Shown one piece after another: positions 1 through 10,110 of a DNA stretch of 64,000 nucleotides (position 1 is the stretch's first letter; each line of letters starts with the position of its first letter). Under the pieces are notes generated by a model. The model saw nothing but the letters and a program-made list of their open reading frames with translations. It ran no database searches and was not told the origin of the DNA. The DNA is from Chamaecrista fasciculata. Its lineage: Eukaryota > Streptophyta > Magnoliopsida > Fabales > Fabaceae. The stretch spans positions 1 through 64,000 of the forward strand of contig QANZ01055268.1 of NCBI GenBank assembly GCA_003254925.1, given 5' to 3'. Position numbers and translations under genes: made by a program.

Positions 1-653
1 TGAGTGACATATATGCATCACGCACACATTCAAATCATGGATCTTCTGTTTTCAATGGAGTTCGACAAAATAATCAGCAAAACACTCATGAAACATAATG
101 TTGCATAATATATAATCTTCAAGAATCGTAAAAAATCTTCTAGTCCTCTTTTACAAGATATCAATTCAACGGTATGCCTTTTCTCTAACTTGATACAGTT
201 TTTACAATTTAGATCCTTTACAGTGCACTTTAGGTGAAGTACAGAGAGAGAAAGGAACAAGTAGAGAGAGAAAATAGGTCTCACTGACACTTTCTCTCTC
301 TAACATATTTCTATCTCTCTCTACACTTCACCTAAAGTGCACTATAGAGGATCTTATCTCACAGTTTTTACTAGTGTGAGAATGTCTTTTCAAATATAAT
401 GAACTGAATTTTCATTATTTGAATGATTGGATGTATAAGGTTTTTAATCTATAGAAGAAGTGATTTTAATCCTAAATAACATTAAGCAATGTTAGAAACA
501 AACTACTTTACTACTGAAATCAACGACACATTTTATATAATAAACCAAATGCTTCACTATTATATGAACACACCACAATATATTGTGCATAAAAAAATCT
601 AAATGATACTACTTCATCACTCAATCCTAATGCACATTAAGAACCAAAACAGA
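1..653. repeat. L arm, segment A, of the inverted duplication
   Basis: Non-coding. Positions 1-430 are the reverse complement of about 20961-21417, and the whole stretch also matches about 12370-12910 (reversed) at lower identity. The copy may extend beyond the window start. It holds a small hairpin MITE (listed separately) and is closed on the right by the Mutator-like element at 663. I see no gene here; the short ORF at 30-290 on the minus strand is repeat sequence. Confidence 0.8.
210..352. mobile_element. Short hairpin MITE
   Basis: The ends are inverted repeats: AGTGCACTTTAGGTGAAGT near 225 and its complement near 325-343, with AGATCCT/AGGATCT just outside. The centre is GAGA/TCTC-rich, so the whole element folds into one long stem. 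A second copy lies at about 21045-21190 in the R arm. The diverged copy at 12.66-12.72 kb lacks it, which looks like an empty site. The superfamily is not resolved because no clean target-site duplication was read. Confidence 0.7.
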
Positions 654-1581
654 ATAAAAAAAGGGTAAATTGCAATTTGGTACCCTGTGGTTAGGGGCGT
701 TTCCCCTTTGGTACCCTGAAAGAAAAATTTTTGCATTGTGGTACCCCGTGGTTTGCTCCGTTAGCGATTTGGTACCCTGAGGTTTTTTTCTGTTAGGATT
801 TAACGGCAAATGTTAGTTAAAATGTCAAAAATCTCCCAAAAAGTCTTCTCTTATGTGTTTAAGTCCTTTCCCTTTACTAAAAGGGATCAAAACATAAAGA
901 ATTAATTATAAAAGGGTCTTTAGAATTCTAATATTATAGATTTTTCTCCTTTTCATAAGATTTCTTTTGAATAGGTCCTTATTTAATTACACTTTAATCC
1001 CAAAAGTTTATGATCTTTATCAAAATAGTCCTTAGAACCTCAAAAGACAAATGAGCATCTATGATTTATCAAAAAATCCCTATATTCAATTACAATTTTC
1101 ATTCTAGTACACTACAAACAAATCAAAACCCCCAAATTTTTCCAAAATCAAGCCCCACAAATCAAAACCCCTCTCAACAACAAAATCAACATCATCAACA
1201 TTATTATGCGTCATATCAGCATTATTATTTAAAAATAAAAAAAAGTTTGTGTGTTGTCAAATAGGTCCCTGGCTTCAAATTTTATCCCATTATTTTCAAT
1301 TCCCCCTCTTTTTCATCATCTTCATTCATTTTAATCCCAAATCCTCAAAATAAAATTTTAAAGTGTTCCAAAACTCTTTCAAACATTTCAATTTAGTCCT
1401 TAAAAATATTAAAATCCCTAAAACCCTAAACCCCAAGCCCTAGACCCTAAAACCTAAAACCCTAAACCCTTGAAAAAGCATGAGTTGTACAATTAAAACC
1501 CTAAATCCTTAATCTAAGAATCTTTTAGGGACTAAATTGAAATAAACCCTAAATTAAAGATCATCATCATCCNACGAAAAA

Positions 1582-1889
1582 GAGTAAACTACTAAATTGG
1601 TCCTTGGATTATTGACTTGCTGACAGATTAGTCCCCGAATTTAGGAAATTGACAAATAAGTCCTCGAATTTTTCTAACGAGTCAAATAGGTCCCCGAATT
1701 TTTCTAACATTTGTCAAATAGGTCCTTCTGTGCATGTTATTTGGGGATCTATTTGACTAACGTTAGAAAAATTCGAGGACTTATTTGAAACGTTAGAAAA
1801 ATTTAGGGACTTATTTGTCAATTTCCTAAATTTAGGGACCAATTTGTCAGTGAGCCAATAATCCAGGGACCAATTTGGTAGTTTACTCG
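1582..1889. mobile_element. Nested Mutator-type MITE, GAGTAAAC family
   Basis: Ends are GAGTAAACTACTAAATTGG and its complement ending GTTTACTCG. Flanks are NACGAAAAA (1573-1581, first base unresolved) and AACGAAAAA (1890-1898), that is, a probable 9 bp target-site duplication. It is inserted inside the larger foldback element. Confidence 0.65.
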
Positions 1890-1965
1890 AACGAAAAATA
1901 ACTAGGGGACCAATTTGGAACACTGAGCATAACTGGGGGACCAAAATAGGACTTTGGCCTTTATA

Positions 1966-2123
1966 CTTTGACCTATTTGTTGAACTTAGATTTTTTTTTT
2001 AGGGTTTAAGGTTTGGTGTTTTAAGGTTTAGGGTTTAGGGNGGCTAAACCATTTATACTTTGACCTATTTGTTGAACTTAGACTTTTTTTTTAGGGTTTA
2101 AGGTTTGGTGTTTTAAGGTTTAG
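1966..2123. repeat. Direct duplication around an N base
   Basis: About 75 bp starting with TATACTTTGACC (near 1966) are repeated almost exactly after the single N at 2041 (near 2054). A direct duplicate on either side of one N suggests two contig ends that were abutted rather than merged. Confidence 0.6.
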
Positions 2124-2754
2124 GGTTTAGGGTTTTTAATATTTTTGAGGAAGAAACTAAATTTCTTAGTTTTGAATTTTGATTCCTTAGGGTCTGAAGA
2201 AATTGTTGTTGATGATGTTGATTTTGTTGTTGAGAGGGTTTTTAATTTGTGGGGGCTTGATTTTTGAAAAATTTGGGGGTTTTGATTTGTTTGTAGTGTA
2301 CTTGAATGAAAATTGTAGTTGAATATAGGGATTTTTTGATAAATCATAGATGCTCATTTGTCTTTTGAGGTTCTAAGGACTATTTTGATAAAGATCATAA
2401 ACTTTTGGGATTAAAGTGTAATTAAATCAAGACCTATTCAAAAGAAATCTTATGAAAAGGAGAAAAATCTATAATATTAGAATTCTAAAGACCCTTTTAT
2501 AATTAATTCTTTATGTTTTGATCCCTTGTAGTAAAGGGAAAGGACTTAAACGCATAAAAGAAGACTTTTTGGGAGATTTTTGACATTTTAACTAACATTT
2601 GCCGTTAAATCCTAACAGAAAAAAACCTCAGGGTACCAAATTGCTAACGGAGCAAACCACGGGGTACCACAATGCAAAAATTTTTCTTTCAGGGTACCAA
2701 AGGGGAACCGCCCCTAACCACAGGGTACCAAATTGCAATTTACCCATAAAAAAA

Positions 2755-3435
2755 TATTAGGAACCAAGACAAAACTTTGAATAAACATTAAGGACCAAAA
2801 TAAAATTTACTCCAAAACAGAACTTTGGGTAAACATGTCTTTTTAAATTAGAACCAAGCAAGTTTTGCATTCTTAACTACCTTTGAATAACAAGCCATCA
2901 TTGCACCAATTGACATCAGAATACTAAAACAAATCCCAATCAACATGAGCTTGAAATTAATTTATTTTTCAGTATTTATAATGCATGTAAAGTATAAGTT
3001 TGGTATTTTTATTTCCTAAAGGAGTGATAAAATAATCAATGTATTCATGATGTTTTATATTATATATGTTTGTTGGAATTGTTAAGCATCTTCGAGTGTT
3101 GAGTTTTATAAGTTCAATATAGTGTATAATTTTGTTTACTCTAATTTTTATCCTCTCCTCCGTAAAAGATCATGATCAATTACAATGACAAATTCAGGAA
3201 AAAAAAGAATTACAATATGAAATTAAAATGAAAAATTTAACGGAAGTAAGTTATTGGATTGAAAGGTCAAAAGAATAGCATTTTATCCTCAAGAATTCAG
3301 ATCTACTTCTATACCTCAAGGGTGATGCGTTTTAATAACATTTTATATGTATGGAATTTTTTTTATTTTTCTACTAATTGAAAACACTCCTTCAAATATT
3401 TCATGAATATGAATTACATTTAACTATGTACTTGG
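2755..3435. repeat. L arm, segment B (proximal part)
   Basis: Non-coding. This is the reverse complement of about 19239-19925 and, for the inner part, of about 20487-20960. I see no gene. The first 100 bases carry 'aaggaccaaaat'-type sequence typical of transposon ends. Confidence 0.75.
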
Positions 3436-3815
3436 AGTTGTGCTTCAAAACTTGAACTCCTTTGTCCAAAATGAGCTTGCAACCTTGTGAGGTGTGAAAC
3501 AAGAGATTCAAAGGCTCTTCAATTCTCTCACCATATACAAGCTGTTCTTGAAGATGCTGAACAAAAGCAGATAACAAACCTTGCCTTGAAGATATGGCTT
3601 CAACAAGTTAAAGATGCAGCTCATGTGGTTGAAGATATTCTTGACCTGTACACCATTCAATAAACTTTAAGCGAGAATTCTCGATCTTCAAGCGAGGTTC
3701 GTTATATGTTTTTATCCTGTTTCAAACCAAAAAAACAATCTCGTTACCATATTGGTAAGAGGTTGAAAGAGATCACTAAGAGATTGGATCAATCTCGTTA
3801 CACGATTTTGATGAT
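3436..3815 (+). pseudogene. NBS-LRR coiled-coil (Rx-N) domain fragment, L copy
   Basis: Reading first in one frame (NELATL-stop-GVKQEIQRLFNSLT) and, after a 2 bp insertion near 3532, in another (QAVLEDAEQKQITNLALK, then WLQQVKDAAHVVEDILD), the translation is the N-terminal coiled-coil domain of a CC-NB-LRR resistance protein. The same frame continues through a stop (near 3661) into a region ending GKRLKEITKRLDQ, which in this family lies just before the NB-ARC domain. No NB-ARC or LRR follows. A TGA replaces what is usually a Trp codon. It is a captured, dead gene fragment carried within the duplicated segment; the family assignment is strong at protein level. Confidence 0.8.
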
Positions 3816-5304
3816 ATAATATGAAAGATACATGATCTTAAAAGTTGTGATTTGACCATTATTAAATGAAAGGAAATCTCATAAGTTGGTTGACAATCTT
3901 ATTTTTTAAAGCCTATAATTTACTCAACAAGATGTCATTGTATACAAGCCACATATAATAAGAACACTTATTCCAATATCTTTTTTTTAATATCATATTA
4001 TAGGTGCGGTTTAGATGAATAATGAGAAAGGTATATATTTTCGAAAAAAAAGATCGAAAATAAAATAATTGACTCACGTGAGTGACACATGACGTAATAT
4101 AGTTAATGTTTAACGGAATGAAATCACAGGACCCTTGTATGTTAATGGAGCAAACTACATGTCATTCAAATACAAACTTTTGAACTACAAGTCTCATTGT
4201 ACAAATGGGTCAAACCACGAGGCTTAGCACAAATGATGATTGTTTGAGTTGTTTAAGCATCATGTATTGGGTTTGAAATGAAGCAGGTTCCATAGCCAAT
4301 CTTCTACCTATCAAATGGTAAACTTTGGCAGAGCTAAAGATTAATTAGTCGTTAGCTATGAGCTAACGGATACCTAAGGGTTGGCGTCTAGTCACAACAA
4401 AAAAAAATGTTGCCTATAAAAAAAGTTAAAAACTTAAAATTATTTTGGCAACTATAAATACCCACTAACTGCTTCCAATTGGTTGTCCCCATCAATTGCT
4501 CTATAATACAAACGAAAAACTCATGAGATTATGGTACTAAGAAATAGATTAAATTTGTACAAAATTCTGATTAAAGTGGTAAGAAGATGGTCCCATTCTT
4601 GAACAAGAAAGTGTGTGTGTGAGCTTGTTATTACATATTTACCCACTTTGTTAAAGAGAATTCATAGCCAATAAGTCCAGTGTAGTTACCATTGGATAGA
4701 ATGCACGTGAAGCCAAAATGAAGGAGGTGATGAAGAGGGTCCACCAAAAGTGGCTGTTTCTGGAATTTGTGTAGTATAAGTATTAACTCAAGTGACTGAA
4801 ATTTTACAGAGAACACAGATAGGAGAAACAAGAAAGCTTCATAATGCACTAATGAGTAATTGAAATGCATTTATATATGCTAATTAAGAAATATGAGAGA
4901 CACCATGATGTGACTAAATTCCTCAAGTCACGTATTTAATACAAGCGTTTCATTTCATATATAGGAATACTTTTATTTTTGTAGCAATGATAAATCAAGT
5001 TTTATAGGATGCTAACAAGTTGACATAATAAGTAAAGGAAATCTTGATGAATATAATGCATATTATAAAACATTTAGCTGAACTTTTGGCAACAATAAAA
5101 CGGGTTATGTCTCGATTAAATGTAATTGTAAAAGACTTTGATACTCTTTCTTTCTTATATGTAAGTTGTGATCTCAAACCAATAATGACAGGCTTTAAAA
5201 TAAAAAATTTATTTTAAAATTGATGGGGTATTTTACAAAATTCTAAAATTTTTGTAGTTGTTTGACTCAGAAGGAATAGATGACTTATATAATTTTATTT
5301 TAAT
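3816..5304. repeat. L arm, segment B (distal part)
   Basis: Non-coding and almost identical, reversed, to about 17390-18858. Part of it (about 4440-5040) also matches 8004-8660 in reverse at lower identity. Short ORFs of 60-79 codons on the minus strand are perfectly or nearly conserved between the arms, but this is expected for any recent duplicate. I see no codon-level evidence of a gene. Confidence 0.75.
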
Positions 5305-5529
5305 GAGTAATTTTTCAATTTAGTCTCTGAATTATATAAACATTGTTAATTTAGTCCTTGAATTTTTAGAAAAATTGATTTAGTTTCTCTATGGACTGAG
5401 TTAATTATATCATGGTAAAATATTCATAGAATGATTAATTTATAACGAGTTATGAATTTTTGAAGAATAAATCAAGGACTAAATTAACGATGTTCGTATC
5501 ATCTAAAGACTAAAATGCTAATTTACTCC
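5305..5529. mobile_element. MITE, GAGTAA family, cut by the duplication breakpoint
   Basis: Inverted ends GAGTAATTTTTCAATTTAGT and the complementary stretch ending TTTACTCC. Flanks TATTTTAAT and TACCTTAAT agree at 7 of 9 positions, consistent with an aged 9 bp duplication. The L/R inverted duplication ends inside this element near 5409, so the R copy has only half of it. Confidence 0.6.
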
Positions 5530-6347
5530 TACCTTAATTATCAAATAATTCATAGTTAAAATAAGATAAAAATATTGTATATAAAAGAGATAATATTAAA
5601 AAAAAAATTAAACTTATATTTTGTTTTATAATTAGTAAACCTTATTACAAACATATCAACAAGCTTAATTACCAGATTCTTTTCCCTAAAATATAACTTT
5701 GTCCAAAATCAAAAGGTGAAAAGCACTGTACCAAAAAGTGACTTGCTTGAACCAATGATATATGCCTAGATTGTTCCCTTGCCATTGAAGGCACACCAAG
5801 TAACAACACCAACTTACTTTAAAAGCCAATGAAAGAGATAGTCCTAGCTATTATATATCTTTTCCTATCACATGAGTCCCATATTGTCCTAATCCAGAAG
5901 GACAATTTATGAGTCCCAAATAATGAGCCTAGCATGAACCAATTAAGGAACATGTTGTTGAAAGTTGAAAGCCAAAGTGGCAAGTAGTTAAAAGAGCAGT
6001 AGAGCAGTTGGTGTTCTAACTGCACTCACATGCCTGCAATGCTCAAGTTTTTTAAAATGAAAAAAGACAAATAAGAAGAAATACAGGGAGGAAATTTTAC
6101 AAACAAAACAATTAAGTATATATAAATGATTTATAAATACTCTTATCTCATAAACCATAACTTTGTCAAGATTTCTATAATCATCTCAAATGAGAGTAAA
6201 TTTGGTCAAACTTCACTAATGACTTAGTCCACTGCTTATTTTATGCTTAGACAGATTACTTAATTATTTTTACTATTATTATACCTCTGACTAATTACTT
6301 GACGGTCAGAATCTATACAAGACATGTACTCCCGAATGATCTTTATT
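5530..6347. other. Intergenic, no gene seen
   Basis: AT-rich sequence without a convincing ORF or repeat. The 68-codon minus-strand ORF at 5819-6025 has no recognisable motif. Confidence 0.4.
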
Positions 6348-6356
6348 TTATATTAT

Positions 6357-6626
6357 GAGGAAATTAATAATTCAGTCCTTGAAAGATTATTGAGCTGACA
6401 ACTTGGTTCCTAAAAGATTGAAATACACAGTTTAATCCTAGAAAGATTCAAACGATATGCTTGTTAATTAGTCTTTTTCATGGACTAAAGAGTATATTGT
6501 TTAGTTCTTTATGGGACTAAAGAGTATATTGTTTGGATCTTTCAAGGACTAAAATGGATATTTCAATCGTTCAAGGACCAAGTTATCAACTCGGTGATCT
6601 TTCAGGGACCGAGTGTTAGTTTACTC
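6357..6626. mobile_element. Mutator-type MITE with perfect 9 bp duplication
   Basis: The ends GAGGAAATTAATAATTCAGT and the complementary stretch ending GTTTACTC are inverted repeats of about 50 bp. The 9 bp TTATATTAT occurs at 6348-6356 and again at 6627-6635. No ORF belongs to it. It sits about 270 bp upstream of the coding region at 6900 and may contribute to that promoter. Confidence 0.8.
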
Positions 6627-6821
6627 TTATATTATCTTGCTAGCATTTATTTAAAGAGTCTTCATGATAAATTAAAGATTTATCATAGAAACTTTGCTTC
6701 TCTCTCTCTCTCACTCACTTTAGAAGATGTGAATCCATCATTTCATCAATCAATACTCCTAACTACTCAAACCGATGCAATTGCCATCATCATACATATC
6801 CTGATATCCACATACACTATA

Positions 6822-6836
6822 TATATAACCAAATTG
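6822..6836 (+). promoter_or_regulatory. Possible TATA box
   Basis: CTATATATATAACC lies about 65 bp before the ATG at 6900, a normal distance for a plant gene with a short leader. AT-rich background makes this a weak call. Confidence 0.3.
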
Positions 6837-6899
6837 AGTTTAGAATCACCTTGGTCACATCGATCATTAATCCCTTCAAACACAAGAAACCAAATCAAA

Positions 6900-7340
6900 A
6901 TGCCACAGAGTCTATGCAAATTTCCCAGCAGCACAAGATCCCAAAGCAGCCAGCTTCTCCTGCAACCAAAACCTCAGAATATGGTGGCTAAGTATCCTCC
7001 TGTGGAAGTAGGCACCAGAGGCACTGTGGGATCCCTCTTGATGCAAGAAATCGAGTACTTTCGCCAAATCGAACTCAATTCTCAGGACACTTTAGGGAAG
7101 AACAAGCCCAGAATTAAGGACATGGGTCGCTCAAGAAGTACTAGTACTACTACTAGTAATGTTGTGTCCAATAATAATGCTGCAACTGCAAAGAAAAAGC
7201 AAGCCAAAAATAGCAAGCTCTTGCCAAGCATGTGTTCTATGGTGGATGTATCAGAAATTGGGAAGCATAATGGGAGTGTTGGTGCCTCTGCTTTCAGCTA
7301 CAGAAACTTGAAATCTGATTCAAAAAGCTTGCGAGTTTAA
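6900..7340 (+). CDS. Small uncharacterised plant protein, 146 aa
   Basis: Single-exon reading frame; the open frame extends further upstream, into the MITE, but the first ATG after the TATA-like sequence is at 6900 and gives a 146-residue protein. The middle has a compact conserved-looking block, KYPPVEVGTRGTVGSLLMQE followed by IEYF (about residues 31-54), then a low-complexity Ser/Thr/Asn stretch and a Lys-rich patch (about 97-106), and a C-terminal block with LPSMCSMVDVSE and SFSYRNL-like sequence. This pattern recalls a plant-specific family of small proteins without known function; no catalytic motif, signal peptide or membrane segment is visible. An alternative start is the Met at 6979. 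I do not assign a function. Confidence 0.65.
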   Translation: MPQSLCKFPSSTRSQSSQLLLQPKPQNMVAKYPPVEVGTRGTVGSLLMQEIEYFRQIELNSQDTLGKNKPRIKDMGRSRSTSTTTSNVVSNNNAATAKKKQAKNSKLLPSMCSMVDVSEIGKHNGSVGASAFSYRNLKSDSKSLRV

Positions 7341-8003
7341 TTTAAGTTTTCTTTCATCTTATTAATTAGTAACTTCCATTATGTTACATTTCTTTAATTG
7401 ATTTGGTTTGTTTTTCTCGTTAATTTGAATTTTAGATTAGAACCTAGAAAAGGGATTATGGGTATATATGCATGTTCTGCCATTGTTTTTCTTCAAAATA
7501 GATCATAATGAACATTCTGTGAAGTTTGATTAATTTAAACAGCTAATTTAAGTTTTCTAGCTAATATTATCTCAAAAGTTCTTATGAACTAGTTTATCAA
7601 TATCACTTCTCTCTAAGATTCAAATTTTAAAGTATATAATGATTTCTTAACATCTATTAAAAGTTAAAACTAGTAGTATTATACTACCACAAGAAAATTG
7701 GAAACAAGAAGTGTTTGAGCTTTAATTCTTTATAACGATTGCTTGTGTTGTGCAGTAGAAGTCATATGCTTAATACTTCTCCTAGATCCAAGCCTTCCAA
7801 TTAAGTCTTTGACATAAAGATCCATATTCTCTGCACAAAAATCTAATAGTCTATGTTACATATATAATATATTGTGTAGACATGTGAATGAGAGTTGAGA
7901 ATTGAAAGGAAAAGATTGATGAATGGAACAGAGAGGAAAGAAAAATTAACTCTTGATATCTCTTTCACTTTATTTGTTCAAATATTAATATTAAAATAAT
8001 TAT
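7341..8003. other. Intergenic, 3' region of the small gene
   Basis: AT-rich; the first few hundred bases probably include the 3' untranslated region of the gene ending at 7340. Nothing else is recognisable. Confidence 0.4.
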
Positions 8004-8660
8004 ATCCCATTGTTAGCATCCCATAAATCTCGAACATTGTTACAAAAAATAAAAATATGATGAAAGTTGAAACACTTGCATTGAATGCATGACACCAAAA
8101 ATTTAATCACATCATGGTGTCTCTCTCATTTCTTAGTTAGCGTAGATGCATTTCAAACTTACAAAAACTCTAAGCATTGTGAAGCCCTTAATTCATTTCT
8201 TGTTTGTATAACGAGAGAGTTTTGTAATGTTTCTTTCGAGGATCAAATCAATGAAATCAGAACTATCAGAAACAGCCACTTTTGGTGGACCCCTTTTCAC
8301 GTCCATCACTTTGGCGTCACGAGCATTCCATTTACTTGGTTAGTAGATGGACTTATATTTTGGCTATGAATTCTCTTTAACAAGGTGGGTAAATTTGAAA
8401 TAAGCAGATAGAGCTAATAAGAAACGCCTTTTTCTGGTTCAATAATTAATGGGACCATTTTCTTGCCACTCTAATTAAATCATCCTACAACTCTCAACTA
8501 TTTTTCAATACCATATATATATATACTTTCATAAGATTTTCGTTTATATCATATATTAGTCAGTCATTCATAGCAATAGATGGGGACAACCTGGAAGTAG
8601 TTACTTGGTATATATTATAGGGTTGCCTAAATAATTTCAGCTAATTCTTTTTAAGCTAGA
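8004..8660. repeat. Third, diverged copy of segment B (M copy)
   Basis: Direct, imperfect match to 17660-18260 of the R arm (for example TTGTTAGCATCC, TCATGGTGTCTCTC, AGATGGGGACAACC in the same order). It lacks the part with the resistance-gene fragment. The 94-codon ORF at 8085-8369 belongs to this repeat. Confidence 0.7.
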
Positions 8661-10110
8661 TTACCTAAATTTTTGGCTTGAACATAATTTTGATTTTACC
8701 TAAAATCCCCTTAACTTCAACCCTCCCATTGATGGCAGCAACCAGACTTCTAACAAGAAGATGGTGACCCATGAGTTCAGATGACAGAGGCCAACAAACA
8801 TCAATGTCGAAAGCCACTAAAGATTGACAACAAGAAGACAAAACGAAACTGTAATATATATCATTGTAAAAGTTACGAGCATTTGTAAGTGCTGATGTCC
8901 AAATAAAGGAGCCACACATTAATTCTTAAAATTCTATCAATGCCATCTAAACAATATATATATATATATGAACCCACGGAAAAATGCCCCAAACTCGCCG
9001 GAAAACCTACGGAAATTGTCAAGAAACTCAATAACTCATCTAAAAACCCCAATCGTCACTGAAATCTCACTCAAATAATCGCCTTCAAATGCTTCAAGAA
9101 ATAATTTTCGAAAATCCAAACTTTCTTCTATCACCTCCCTCTAAATGAGTTCTTGATTTTGTCGGCCATTTCCGTACTTTCTCTGGCAAATTTGGGGCAT
9201 TTTCCGATGGGTTTTAAACTTTTTGCATCTTCAGCTTTGGTTCCTCTTCATTTGCTTTAATTTGTGGTTTTTGCATTTCTATTTCATTTCTTGAAAAATT
9301 CATGGATTAGGGACCAAGATGTAAGGTTTGAAATCTTCAGAGATACTCTTTCACTTTTATTTTGACAGTCAATGACTAAAGTGAAAGGGACTTAAAGTTT
9401 TGAAGACTAAACTGTAATTTTAAGGACTGATTTGTAATTTTTCCTTTTTTTTTGGTTGCCAATTGACAATAATTTTTCCTAATTTAATTTGCCTAGTTAA
9501 CGGTTTAAAATGGACGGAGGACTAACGGTGGGAGGTTTTCAAAACATATAGGATCAAAACTGAGATAAAAAAGATATAGAACTGATTTGGGACCTGGAGT
9601 AAAGATACAAGACCAAATTCAAGACAAAAAAAAAGATATAAGACTGATTTGATACCTGGAGCAAAGATACAGGACCAAATTCGCACTTTTGCCATTAAAA
9701 ATTTAAAGACTTTTTTTGTCATCGGATTTGAACTCAAAGGTATTTTACCTCCAACTATAAATTCAAGGATTTTAAGTAATTCAATGATAAAAATTTTAAG
9801 AATTTGTCTTTTAACTTTTAAAATTTGGAAGTATTTTGTAGCTGAGCTAAAATTTAAAGATCCTATTTGCATTATAGTTAAAAAAAATAGCCTAAGAAAA
9901 CAGCTTATTTAAAAATAAAAAGTGAAAATGTAAAGAATGGTTTGGAAATTTAAACAAAATATGATATAAAAACAAAAAAATTGGCATACCATAGTCCATG
10001 GGGTAGCTGGCACTGTATCACTCCCCATTTCCCACCCTCCAATCACTCATGTGGATAGAAAAGTGAGATTGCAGAAGCAGCAAAGACCCACTCTTCAACG
10101 AACTCAAAAA
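8661..10110. other. Intergenic with small repeats upstream of LTD
   Basis: Contains an inverted pair, ACCCACGGAAAAATGCCCC near 8970 and its partner GGGGCATTTTCCGATGGGTT near 9193, probably the ends of a small element of about 250 bp. Two imperfect tandem copies of about 66 bp (9567-9612 and 9633-9680, each ending ACCAAATTC) follow. Positions above about 9960 should hold the LTD promoter; TGATATAAAAAC near 9963 is a possible TATA box. Confidence 0.45.

Larger units (their letters stand above)
663..2745. mobile_element. Foldback Mutator-like element (non-autonomous)
   Basis: The termini are GGGTAAATTGCAATTTGG on the left and its complement on the right. They are flanked by a perfect 9 bp direct repeat ATAAAAAAA at 654-662 and 2746-2754; a 9 bp duplication is the hallmark of Mutator-like transposons. 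The terminal inverted repeats run at least to about 1190 on the left and 2210 on the right. Inside are degenerate CCCTAAA/TTTAGGG repeats (about 1400-1480 and 1990-2135) and a second, nested element (1582-1889). No transposase is visible. The left half of this element's reverse complement reappears in the R arm (19929-20245). Confidence 0.85.

Noticed and set aside
4995-5177. A 60-codon ORF identical in both arms (also 17521-17703)
   Set aside because: Identity is explained by the recent duplication of the whole segment; no start context, domain or third-copy conservation supports a gene.
8085-8369. 94-codon ORF in the M copy of segment B
   Set aside because: Other copies of the same sequence have stops and indels in this frame; it is repeat sequence.
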